DNA of 64,000 bases, taken from NCBI RefSeq assembly GCF_903181435.1, contig NZ_CAEUHO010000001.1:1178001-1242000 (forward strand), read 5' to 3'. Origin of the DNA: Bacteroides acidifaciens. GTDB lineage: Bacteria; Bacteroidota; Bacteroidia; Bacteroidales; Bacteroidaceae. The first letter of the stretch is position 1. Each line of letters starts with the position of its first letter. A program made the translations under genes and the position numbers. The notes below the pieces were generated by a model, which made no database searches, was not told the DNA's origin, and saw nothing but the letters and a program-made list of their open reading frames with translations. Shown here piece after piece: positions 56,254 to 63,313 of this stretch.

Positions 56254-56638
56254 TGACCAATTACTTGATGAGTTGTTGTCTCAGGCTGAGACCAATGAGA
56301 GACGTCGTGTCAATCTTGATTTGCGTAATGGCGATGGAGACACTTCCCAACGTATGCTCAATGCCTTGCAACCGGGAACGCATGTTCCCATTCATCGTCA
56401 CACAACGACTAGTGAAACTGTAATTCTGCTTAGAGGGCATGTCACCGAACTTTTCTATAACGACAAAGGGGTTGAATGCGGTCGTTATGATTTGAATCCC
56501 GCGAAAGGTGTTTATGGTGTTCAAGTCCCCGTTGGAATGTGGCATACTCTTGTTGTGCATGAACCTTCTGTTATCATAGAGATGAAAGATGGTGCCTATG
56601 TGCCCATTACCATGGATGATATTTGGCAATACGAATAA
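56240..56638 (+). CDS. wbuC: WbuC family cupin-fold protein
   Basis: A 132-residue cupin with metal-binding motif P-I-H-R-H-T-T-T-S-E-T and a second motif at M-W-H-T-L-V-V-H-E. WbuC proteins occur at the ends of O-antigen and capsule clusters; no catalytic role is established. The ATG at 56240 (M-M-E-I-N-D) follows GAAAGG and is preferred to an upstream GTG. It is the last gene of the CPS locus and is followed by a terminator. Confidence 0.88.
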   Translation: MMEINDQLLDELLSQAETNERRRVNLDLRNGDGDTSQRMLNALQPGTHVPIHRHTTTSETVILLRGHVTELFYNDKGVECGRYDLNPAKGVYGVQVPVGMWHTLVVHEPSVIIEMKDGAYVPITMDDIWQYE

Positions 56639-56662
56639 ATTCCGGTTTATTATTGAGAAGAT

Positions 56663-56707
56663 AAAACGAATGGCTGACAATAGAATCTACTGTCAACCAT
56701 TCGTTTT
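56663..56707. terminator. terminator at the end of the CPS locus
   Basis: AAAACGAATGG-CTGACA ... TGTCA-ACCATTCGTTTT forms a long stem with A4 on the left and T5 on the right, able to terminate both the CPS transcript and the leftward amidase transcript. Confidence 0.82.
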
Positions 56708-56714
56708 TATTGGC

Positions 56715-57128
56715 TCATACTTGTGAATACTCCTTCACACACTCAAAGCACGGGCATCCCTTCATCGGATTCAAATCACGATGCCCCACAATCAACGCTT
56801 TCGGAAACTGTCGCCGCAATTCCCTCAACAAAGCAAGCAACGAGCCCTTTTGTTCCAAGGTACGCGTATCCTTCGGCTTTCCTTCCGCATCCAGCCCGCC
56901 TTCATAGCAAATGCCAACCGAATGGGCATTATGATTCCGGCAATGTGCCCCAACCTTTTCCAGCGACCGGCCCCGATGGATTTCCCCGTCACGTGTGATA
57001 TAGAAATGATAACCGATGTCACGAAATCCACGATGGTGGATATGGTCTGAACGACAGGCTTCCGCCGAGAGGGATTTTCCCTCTGGCGTAGCGCTGCAAT
57101 GAATGATAATTAGTGTAATGGTCCTCAT
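56715..57128 (-). CDS. N-acetylmuramoyl-L-alanine amidase, T7 lysozyme-like
   Basis: A 137-residue amidase-2 domain only, with no signal peptide, cell-wall-binding module or membrane helix. Likely zinc ligands are His10 (I-I-H-C-S-A-T), His116 (V-G-H-R-D-L-N-P) and the Cys in the C-P-C-F-E segment (about 125). G-Y-H-F-Y-I-T-R-D-G and G-I-C-Y-E-G-G-L-D are further family blocks. The lack of an export signal is phage-endolysin-like. It begins 4 bases after the smalltalk stop, so the two genes are probably translated together. Confidence 0.92.
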   Translation of the reverse strand: MRTITLIIIHCSATPEGKSLSAEACRSDHIHHRGFRDIGYHFYITRDGEIHRGRSLEKVGAHCRNHNAHSVGICYEGGLDAEGKPKDTRTLEQKGSLLALLRELRRQFPKALIVGHRDLNPMKGCPCFECVKEYSQV

Positions 57129-57132
57129 TAGT

Positions 57133-57240
57133 TTACATACAGCTTTGCACTCCTAACACACCGCCGATGGCAGTGGCTACAGTGATGATAATTTTGAGAA
57201 CTAAGCTCCATACGGAGCGGCGTGATGATGAATTACTCAT
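57133..57240 (-). CDS. smalltalk protein
   Basis: A 35-residue protein: polar N-terminus M-S-N-S-S-S-R-R-S-V-W, one hydrophobic helix (about 12-30) and a C-terminal V-Q-S-C-M. This matches the 'smalltalk' family of Bacteroides, typically found between an HU-family gene and an amidase gene, exactly as here. Function is unknown. The single helix next to an unsecreted amidase resembles a holin or accessory lysis protein (inference). Confidence 0.85.
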   Translation of the reverse strand: MSNSSSRRSVWSLVLKIIITVATAIGGVLGVQSCM

Positions 57241-57300
57241 AAGTCGATTTTTTTTTAGATTATTCAAGTTTCGCAAGTCGGTATATTCCGCATGGCTTCC

Positions 57301-57352
57301 TTCCAAGAAGGAGGAGAATTTAATAGAACCGACTTTTTAGACAGCCTCACAG
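57301..57352. mobile_element. solitary end of an IS4-like element
   Basis: Read on the minus strand, the segment starts GAGGCTGTCTAAAAAGTCGG and continues TTCTAT...ATTCTCCTCCTTC, matching the left end of the IS at 14099 for nearly 40 bases with a few changes. No matching opposite end or transposase is nearby, so it is a remnant or a solo end. It lies between the HU and smalltalk genes. Confidence 0.7.
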
Positions 57353-57382
57353 AAGATGGGAGATAGGTGATAGAGGCAAGAG

Positions 57383-57880
57383 TTAAGCTGCCGGATCCGG
57401 ATCAGGAGTCTCTCCGTCACCATCCGGGTTCGGGTCAGGCGTATTGCCGGAACCGGAACCGTTGCCACCGGAAGTGGTAGGCTTCTGATACTCCGCCTGT
57501 TGTCTCAGTTGGCTGTCGAGCTTCAGTTTGGTCGTCGACAGATTGCCTGTGGCACGTGCCTTGAGCCTCATACCGGTGATATTCTTCTCCAGCGAGAACT
57601 CTTCCAACGTTTCAGCAGCCTTGCTGCGGATACCTACACCGAAAATGGCAAGGTCGTCAATTTTCACACATTTGCCGTCGAGCAGCAGCTCCTTGATGCA
57701 GTCCACCATATCGGTGAGCACACCCTTGATGACACCGCCGGAATACGGTGAATTGTGCTTCGCCATATGTTCGGCAAGCTTGGCCAAATCATACGTCTCG
57801 TCGCTTACCGCACGGGCGAACCACTTGCCCGCATTCAAGCCTTTCTGCTGCTGGTTCTGATAAATTTTGTAACGAATCAT
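57383..57880 (-). CDS. HU-family DNA-binding protein with acidic tail
   Basis: A 165-residue protein. Residues 1-115 resemble HU/IHF-like proteins of the Bacteroidetes type (I-R-Y-K-I-Y-Q-N, K-L-A-E-H-M-A-K-H-N-S-P-Y-S-G-G-V-I-K-G-V-L-T-D-M, G-K-C-V-K-I-D-D-L-A-I-F-G-V-G-I). Residues 130-165 are a Gly/Pro/Asp-rich tail (P-D-P-N-P-D-G-D). The ATG at 57880 opens the conserved strand; upstream in-frame codons to 57994 lack conservation. It is the first gene of the HU-smalltalk-amidase unit. Confidence 0.88.
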   Translation of the reverse strand: MIRYKIYQNQQQKGLNAGKWFARAVSDETYDLAKLAEHMAKHNSPYSGGVIKGVLTDMVDCIKELLLDGKCVKIDDLAIFGVGIRSKAAETLEEFSLEKNITGMRLKARATGNLSTTKLKLDSQLRQQAEYQKPTTSGGNGSGSGNTPDPNPDGDGETPDPDPAA

Positions 57881-58042
57881 AAAACAATAAATTAAAGGGT
57901 TATACATTGTGTCTCCGGGATTCTTTCCCCTTTTGACGATACAAATATACAACCCCGGAATCCCGGAAAATCGGTTGTGGGCCGTTAGGCTCATACCTTG
58001 TCGGTTATATGCAATTAGGGTCGGTTATTCAATGCAAAAGCG

Positions 58043-58073
58043 TTGGCTATGTGGATATATTTTGTTACTTTTG
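58043..58073 (+). promoter_or_regulatory. promoter of the DUF4248 gene
   Basis: TTG (58043-58045), 20 bases, then TACTTTTG (58066-58073), 28 bases before the start. The -7 box and spacing are the same as at 61034-61064. Confidence 0.65.
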
Positions 58074-58100
58074 TGACAGTAAATCAGAAACTTATCCATC

Positions 58101-58319
58101 ATGAAAGAATTCAGAATACGTGCCTATGGACGCATGGAGCTGGCACAACTCTATTCTCCCGAACTTACCAGTATTGCCGCTTACCGGAAAATGAAAAAAT
58201 GGATCCTACGGTGTCCCGGACTTTTACAACGCTTGTATGATTTGGGTTATCAACCGGAACATCGCTCTTTCACACCGTTGGAAGTGCGGGTGATTGTCGA
58301 TGCGTTGGGTGAACCTTAG
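58101..58319 (+). CDS. DUF4248 domain protein
   Basis: A 72-residue protein covering the whole DUF4248 family length (F-R-I-R-A-Y-G-R-M-E-L-A-Q-L-Y-S-P ... Y-R-K-M-K-K-W-I ... L-T-like F-T-P-L-E-V-R-V-I-V). The basic helical content suggests nucleic-acid or protein binding, but no function is known. It is transcribed divergently from the HU-smalltalk-amidase unit and is regularly found in the same neighbourhood. A palindrome array follows directly. Confidence 0.87.
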   Translation: MKEFRIRAYGRMELAQLYSPELTSIAAYRKMKKWILRCPGLLQRLYDLGYQPEHRSFTPLEVRVIVDALGEP

Positions 58320-58340
58320 AGAGCATTTCTTAACACTCTC

Positions 58341-58421
58341 TAAAGCTACGCTTTGCACTCTCTAAAGCTATGCTTTAGCACTCGTAAAGCACCGCTTTAG
58401 CATCCGTAAAGCTATGCTTTA
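58341..58421. repeat. array of four 22-bp palindromic repeats (TAAAGC type)
   Basis: Cores TAAAGCNNNGCTTTR start at 58341, 58363, 58385 and 58407, exactly 22 bp apart with 7-base spacers. A degenerate unit may precede them at about 58319. Same core and period as the array at 21291-21371. It fills the gap between the convergent DUF4248 and DUF3987 genes. Confidence 0.9.
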
Positions 58422-58475
58422 GATTTTGCAAAACAATAAGTTGCTTTCAGATGCAATAGATGCAATAAATGCACT

Positions 58476-60323
58476 TTATTCAGGGGCTCCTTCACACGCA
58501 CACACGCGTGCGCGTTCATAATTTCCTTTTCCGTCAACATTGACGAGCAGACCGCGTTTCAGCAGGCGCTGCAACCAACTGGTTGCCGTGTTGGGGTTGA
58601 TTCCCATGGCGTCAGCCTGTTCAAGCAATTGTGCACGGGTGAATTTCATACCCAGACTCTCGAAGAAAGAATCGCGGTCGGCATTCGTCCTGTGACTTAT
58701 CTCCGTAGATGGCAGGAAAGACAGGATATGTGTGGCATGGCAATAAAGAGGCTTCACAAGGTTGAGCACAGCGTGAAAGTCTTCGGAAGATATCCTCACA
58801 TCCCAACGGGTGATGATGCCGTCGGCGATATTGTCGGCTGGTATTCCCTTGTCGGGAGTCAGGTTATGAGTAGGGGAGGTCTTGAACTCATACGGCTGGG
58901 GATTTTCGAGAATACGTAATACGGCTACTACGGACATCATGCGGCATATGTTGACAGCCAGTCGGGCAACAGAACTGTACATTTCCTTTTCGTTGGCTAT
59001 GCCCGAACGTAAGAATATGCTGGAAAAGAGTGTGTTGAATTCCTGTTTCTGTTCGTCGGTGAGGCGAAGTGTGTGGATTCCGTGCTTTTTCAGCAGGTCG
59101 AGTTTCTTTTTCCATTCCAGCCCCATGGCGGTGAAAACGGCTTCCAAATCTTCCTCGCAGTTGTCGAACTGGTTTACCCATTTACATATACCGGGCATAT
59201 AATAGAATATTTGTCGGGCGAAAAGTCCGTTTTCACTTGACGGTATGAGGGCTTTCACTTGTCCGGGAGTCCCGGAAATGAGGACCGCGAGATAGGTTTT
59301 CTTGGTTTCCTTGTATTCTTCGTTCGTGCGTCGGTTGTAGGATAGCCGGTCATGGTCGAACGCTTTGCGGAGTGTGTCGCTCCAGTTTCCGTAATCTGAA
59401 CCTATGGCGGTGGAGATGGTATCCGCTTCGGTTTCGAGGATTAGCCCTGTGCCGTCGGAATCCATTATATTTTGCAGAATACCGGTTCCGGTGTTGTTGC
59501 CTGAAATCAAGAACATTTTGTTGACAGGCTTTTCCGGAGCTTCCGCTTTTGCGCGTTCTTTCCCCATCGCATCGTAGGCTGCCTTTTCTTTCTTGTAAAC
59601 TTTCATCTTTTCGCTAAACTGCAGGCGGAGCTCATCGTGGATGGGCATTATCAGCAGACGAACGTAGGAAAGAACTCTCTTACCCGAAGTAGAGGGGGCT
59701 ATGGTGAACTCTTGCATGCAAGGATATTGGTATTGCCCTCCGTAAGGACATCTCACATATCGTTCCATACTGGCTCCTAAGACGGTCATCGCTCCGAGGA
59801 GGAGGACGTCACGTTGCGCTTTGCTTGTTCCGTGACTAATGATGCGTATCAGAAGCTCCGGCCAGTCGGCTTCCAGAAAAGTAGGTAACGGGTGGAGCGG
59901 TTCGCTGCCTTTCAGCAGTTCTTCGGAATCGGCAGACTCGTCCTCGTGTACATTATTACGCGCGTGCGTGTGTGTGGAGCTTTTGCGCGGTGCATGTGCT
60001 GCATTTTTTGCATTTTTTCTGCTGTTGACGACGTTTTCATAGGTGAGGGCGACTCCTGCGGCTTCGGCGAGGTGGAACACTGTGCCCAGATGCACGTCGC
60101 CATGTTTCGTGGTGAGTGCGTTGGAGAATATCCGTTCAGCGTGTTCGCGCTGATACTTGGCGGACAGGCGGCAGATACGGTGGAAATAGTCGCGTCCGGC
60201 TTCGCCGCAATCTGTCGCGATGGCGAAGGCCAGTTTTATATACTCGATATAAGTAGGGGCAATATCTGTTCCTGCCGTTTCAACTGTCTCGGTGAGACGG
60301 CGTAGTGATTCAATGTCATTCAT
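58476..60323 (-). CDS. DUF3987 helicase-like protein with PriCT-2-like N-terminus
   Basis: A 615-residue protein. Residues about 10-95 resemble a primase C-terminal PriCT-2 module (Y-I-E-Y-I-K-L-A-F-A-I-A-T-D-C-G-E-A-G-R-D-Y-F). Residues about 155-540 are the DUF3987 region with a Walker A-like G-N-N-T-G-T-G and acidic I-L-E-T-E-A-D. The C-terminus is a winged-helix-like segment (F-T-R-A-Q-L-L-E-Q-A-D ... T-A-T-S-W-L-Q-R-L-L-K-R-G). The ATG at 60323 is preferred; an upstream start would add a hydrophobic stretch from a poly-G/T region. It follows the BT4734-like gene by 77 bases. It probably acts in DNA replication of a mobile or formerly mobile element. Confidence 0.85.
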   Translation of the reverse strand: MNDIESLRRLTETVETAGTDIAPTYIEYIKLAFAIATDCGEAGRDYFHRICRLSAKYQREHAERIFSNALTTKHGDVHLGTVFHLAEAAGVALTYENVVNSRKNAKNAAHAPRKSSTHTHARNNVHEDESADSEELLKGSEPLHPLPTFLEADWPELLIRIISHGTSKAQRDVLLLGAMTVLGASMERYVRCPYGGQYQYPCMQEFTIAPSTSGKRVLSYVRLLIMPIHDELRLQFSEKMKVYKKEKAAYDAMGKERAKAEAPEKPVNKMFLISGNNTGTGILQNIMDSDGTGLILETEADTISTAIGSDYGNWSDTLRKAFDHDRLSYNRRTNEEYKETKKTYLAVLISGTPGQVKALIPSSENGLFARQIFYYMPGICKWVNQFDNCEEDLEAVFTAMGLEWKKKLDLLKKHGIHTLRLTDEQKQEFNTLFSSIFLRSGIANEKEMYSSVARLAVNICRMMSVVAVLRILENPQPYEFKTSPTHNLTPDKGIPADNIADGIITRWDVRISSEDFHAVLNLVKPLYCHATHILSFLPSTEISHRTNADRDSFFESLGMKFTRAQLLEQADAMGINPNTATSWLQRLLKRGLLVNVDGKGNYERARVCACEGAPE

Positions 60324-60400
60324 TTTTTTTGGGGGGGTGAAAATTATATAATTAAGAAATATAAATTCGTATATGGCCAATCGATGACTTATAAGTCATA

Positions 60401-61027
60401 TCAGATGTTTCTGAATAAGGCTTCGGGGTCGTGGCTGAGGAAGCAGGCTCTTACGAGGTCTTTCCCCGAACCGTCTACGCCTTTTGCTGTTGTCCGGGCA
60501 GCGATGTCCGTTGCCGGGGTGTAGGCCATTTCGACATATTGCATGGCTCTGCGGATGCTTTCTGTGACATTCTGTATCTCGTCTGCCGGGAATGGCGTGC
60601 CGGTCGGGACGAATGCTTTCACGCCCCGGCCGCTGGGGCTGATATACGTAAGTACGGGGCGGAGGAAGGGATCGTCGAACAAGGTGCGGCGCATTCCGGC
60701 GGCTTCTTCGTAGGAGTCGAGGTGGTCTACGTCTATCACTATCAGCCGCGAGGGGGACAGGAAGTATTTGCTGTTGCGGCGGGTGAAGGTGCCGCAGGGA
60801 GTCACGTAAGGCAGGAGCGTGGTTTTTGCCGTCCGCATGTCCGGAGCGTTGCGTACTTGTTCGGTCAGGAGCCTGAGGTCTTCGTTGCAGGTAATCATCT
60901 GGAAAACTTGTTCCACGGAGATTTCGCAGGAGGGGAGAAGGGTGGCGGGGGTGACAATTCGTCCTTCTTCATTCCTGACGGGGGCGATGGGCGGCATAAA
61001 ATAGGACATTCGGTAATTGTTTGGCAT
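60401..61027 (-). CDS. BT4734/VirE N-terminal-like primase-related protein
   Basis: A 208-residue protein matching the BT4734-like N-terminal domain. The block L-I-V-I-D-V-D-H-L followed by T-Y-I-S-P-S-G-R-G-V-K-A-F-V-P is like archaeo-eukaryotic primase-polymerase folds, and D-I-A-A-R-T-T ... D-L-V-R-A-C-F-L-S-H-D-P-E ends it. The ATG at 61027 opens the conserved part; 16 extra upstream codons are possible. In many Bacteroidetes the domain is fused to a DUF3987-like helicase. Here the two are separate neighbouring genes. Confidence 0.85.
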   Translation of the reverse strand: MPNNYRMSYFMPPIAPVRNEEGRIVTPATLLPSCEISVEQVFQMITCNEDLRLLTEQVRNAPDMRTAKTTLLPYVTPCGTFTRRNSKYFLSPSRLIVIDVDHLDSYEEAAGMRRTLFDDPFLRPVLTYISPSGRGVKAFVPTGTPFPADEIQNVTESIRRAMQYVEMAYTPATDIAARTTAKGVDGSGKDLVRACFLSHDPEALFRNI

Positions 61028-61033
61028 AATATT

Positions 61034-61064
61034 TTGCTGTAATGAGTTAAAATCTTTACTTTTG
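61034..61064 (+). promoter_or_regulatory. promoter of the small-ORF pair
   Basis: TTG (61034-61036), 20 bases, then TACTTTTG (61057-61064), facing right. The first small ORF starts about 128 bases downstream, leaving a long leader in which no gene was seen. Confidence 0.6.
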
Positions 61065-61192
61065 CGGAAAAACACAAATGTGCTTCAGAACACGGTGTAA
61101 AATTAGCAAAGACAAAATAAACATCATCCCGACATACGGGATGAAAGTTAAAATAATTAATTACTATAGTTTGTTTTTAACAATTAATAAGA

Positions 61193-61345
61193 ATGAAAAA
61201 AGAAAAAGCCTGTTATGAGAGCTTGGGCGCTTGCATTTTAGAGTTGCAAAAGCGTTTGGGCCTGAAGAATGTTGCAGTGTATAAGGCGGTAAACATCGGC
61301 CATTCTACCTACAATAATGTAAAAAAGGGATGGATGGCAGATTGA
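61193..61345 (+). CDS. small basic hypothetical protein
   Basis: A 50-residue ORF (M-K-K-E-K-A-C-Y-E-S-L-G-A-C ... K-K-G-W-M-A-D). The segment L-Q-K-R-L-G-L-K-N-V-A-V-Y-K-A-V-N-I-G-H-S-T-Y-N looks like a minimal helix-turn-helix. It lies behind a consensus promoter and overlaps the next small ORF by 16 bases. I do not recognise a named family. Confidence 0.6.
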   Translation: MKKEKACYESLGACILELQKRLGLKNVAVYKAVNIGHSTYNNVKKGWMAD

Positions 61346-61476
61346 GTCATTACGTAGAAGTTGTCGATTTCCTTTTTGACTCCTTTAGCGAGGAGGAAAT
61401 CGAGGAGTATTTGGACAAATGGAAGTTGCTGTATTTGGAGCACAGGAAGAGAAGAGAGGAGGAGCGGGGAGAATAG
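61330..61476 (+). CDS. small charged hypothetical protein
   Basis: A 48-residue ORF (M-D-G-R-L-S-H-Y-V-E-V-V-D-F-L-F-D-S-F ... R-R-E-E-E-R-G-E), strongly amphipathic and Glu/Arg-rich, probably one long helix. It starts inside the end of the preceding ORF in another frame, which suggests coupling. A GC-rich hairpin follows. Function unknown. Confidence 0.5.
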   Translation: MDGRLSHYVEVVDFLFDSFSEEEIEEYLDKWKLLYLEHRKRREEERGE

Positions 61477-61504
61477 TGAAAAAACAGATAAAGTAAATAA
61501 GGTG

Positions 61505-61531
61505 GCAGGCGGGAAACTTTTTCCCGCCTGC
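61505..61531 (+). terminator. hairpin after the small ORFs
   Basis: GCAGGCGGGAA-ACTTT-TTCCCGCCTGC is a perfect 11-bp stem. The downstream tract (GGTCTTTATG) is not U-rich, so it is a weak intrinsic terminator or a processing/stabilising hairpin. Confidence 0.55.
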
Positions 61532-61555
61532 GGTCTTTATGAATGGATTTTTTTG

Positions 61556-61563
61556 TAGCTTTG
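61556..61563 (+). promoter_or_regulatory. -7 box before the AAA-ATPase-like gene
   Basis: TAGCTTTG fits TAnnTTTG. A transcript would start near 61570, giving a very short leader to the ATG at 61581. Confidence 0.4.
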
Positions 61564-61580
61564 TGAAAAATATGATTGAT

Positions 61581-63149
61581 ATGGAAGATTTGCAAAGATT
61601 ATACCCTGTTGGGATACAGACATTCTCGAAGATACGGGAAGGTAATTATCTTTATATTGATAAGACGGAATATGTGTACCGACTGACACATTCGGCTTCC
61701 AGCTATTTGTTTTTGAGCCGTCCGCGACGTTTCGGGAAATCTTTGCTTACCAGTACCATTCATTGTTATTTCGAGGGGCGGAAAGAGTTGTTTGAAGGAT
61801 TGGCAATGGAGGCATTGGAGAAGGAATGGATACAACATCCGGTGTTGCACTTCGACATGAGTACCGCTAAACATGTGGACAAGGAACAACTGAACGCGGA
61901 ACTTGAATTGAAACTCATAGCATATGAGGAGATTTATGGACGTGTAGAAGAAGAACTGTATGTCAATCAGCGTTTGGAGGGGCTTATTAAACGTGCTTAC
62001 AAACAGACCGGCAAGAAAGTGGTGGTCTTGATAGACGAATATGACGCTCCTCTGCTCGATGTGGTTCATGAAGAGAAGAACCTGCCGCAGTTACGTAATG
62101 TGATGCGTAATTTTTATAGTCCGTTGAAGGCGTGTGACCCTTATTTGCGCTTTGTCTTTCTTACGGGGATAACTAAGTTTTCGCAACTCAGCGTGTTCAG
62201 TGAACTTAATAATATCACCAATGTGAGTATGCTGCCTGATTATGCTGCCATTTGCGGTATCACTGCCGAAGAACTCCGTACTCAAATGGCTCCCGATGTA
62301 AAGCATCTGGCTACCCGGTTGGGAATCACTGCAGAGGAGATGTTGGACAGACTGAAGGAAAATTATGACGGTTATCATTTCGCATGGCCGTCACCCGATG
62401 TTTTCAATCCTTTCAGTCTGCTTAAGGCGATGGCTTTGGGAGAGATTGGCTCTTATTGGTTTGAGAGCGGCACACCCACTTACATCATAGAGATGCTGCG
62501 CAAATATGCTGTATTACCGTCAGAGATAGGCGGGGAGGAGGCATCACCCAGTGACTTTAACGTGCCTCTGGAGCTGGCTACCAATTATATGCCGTTGCTT
62601 TATCAGGCAGGCTATCTTACGATAAAGGGGGCGGATTTGGAATTTGACGCTTATATGCTTGATATTCCTAATAAGGAGGTACGGGTCGGTCTGATGAAAA
62701 GCCTGATACCGTCTTATGTGATGGGCGACACGCACGAGGTGAACAGCGTGGTGCGTAATTTGGCGCGTAACATTGTGAGGGGAGATATGGAAGGCGCCTT
62801 GAAGTTGCTTCAGACTTTCCTTTCTACTGTGCCTTATTGCGACAACACTGATTATGAGGGGCATTATCAACAGATGCTTTATGTGATATTCTCATTACTG
62901 GGTATTTATACGGATGTGGAGGTGCATACGCATAAAGGCCGGGTGGACATGGTGCTTCGTACCAGGACTGCTCTCTATCTGGTAGAACTGAAACTGAATC
63001 AAAGCGCCGAGGCTGCCATGAAGCAAATTGACTTGCAGCAATATTCCGACCGTTTCGCTCTCTGCGGGCTTCCGGTGGTGAAGGTTGCGATAAATTTCAG
63101 TGCGGAGACCCGGACGATTGCAGATTGGGAGATTTCAATTAAAGATTGA
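61581..63149 (+). CDS. AAA-ATPase-like / PD-(D/E)XK nuclease-family protein
   Basis: A 522-residue protein of the widespread Bacteroides 'ATP-binding protein' family (AAA-ATPase_like plus DUF1703). Residues 1-70 hold Y-P-V-G-I-Q-T-F-S-K-I-R-E-G-N-Y-L-Y-I-D-K-T and the P-loop-like S-R-P-R-R-F-G-K-S-L-L. V-V-L-I-D-E-Y-D-A-P-L is the Walker B-like region. The C-terminal 110 residues carry a PD-(D/E)XK-type core (G-R-V-D-M-V-L and Y-L-V-E-L-K-L). Members are numerous and have no established function. The ATG at 61581 matches the usual family start; 61572 is an alternative. Confidence 0.9.
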   Translation: MEDLQRLYPVGIQTFSKIREGNYLYIDKTEYVYRLTHSASSYLFLSRPRRFGKSLLTSTIHCYFEGRKELFEGLAMEALEKEWIQHPVLHFDMSTAKHVDKEQLNAELELKLIAYEEIYGRVEEELYVNQRLEGLIKRAYKQTGKKVVVLIDEYDAPLLDVVHEEKNLPQLRNVMRNFYSPLKACDPYLRFVFLTGITKFSQLSVFSELNNITNVSMLPDYAAICGITAEELRTQMAPDVKHLATRLGITAEEMLDRLKENYDGYHFAWPSPDVFNPFSLLKAMALGEIGSYWFESGTPTYIIEMLRKYAVLPSEIGGEEASPSDFNVPLELATNYMPLLYQAGYLTIKGADLEFDAYMLDIPNKEVRVGLMKSLIPSYVMGDTHEVNSVVRNLARNIVRGDMEGALKLLQTFLSTVPYCDNTDYEGHYQQMLYVIFSLLGIYTDVEVHTHKGRVDMVLRTRTALYLVELKLNQSAEAAMKQIDLQQYSDRFALCGLPVVKVAINFSAETRTIADWEISIKD

Positions 63150-63277
63150 CGTAACGAATACATTATTATATCAAATAGTAGCCATATCTTTTCCCGTGTG
63201 CGATAACGAAAACAGGAGAAACAACAATTTATTATGTAAAAAATATGGGGAATGCTTCGTAGTTCACAAATAATGAT

Positions 63278-63285
63278 TAAATTTG
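63278..63285 (+). promoter_or_regulatory. -7 box before rseC-rnf
   Basis: TAAATTTG fits TAnnTTTG and lies 28 bases before the rseC-like start; the -33 position holds only a weak match. Confidence 0.45.
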
Positions 63286-63313
63286 CCGCGATTTGTAATG
63301 TTGAGTTTGCAAA

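Noticed and set aside
57241-57352. A complete miniature inverted-repeat element (MITE)
   Set aside because: Only one IS-like end is found; the AT-rich stretch at 57241-57262 does not match the opposite end.
61361-61558. A 65-codon open frame overlapping the small ORF at 61330
   Set aside because: It lies in another frame over the more plausible 48-residue ORF and runs through the hairpin at 61505; its translation has no sensible composition.
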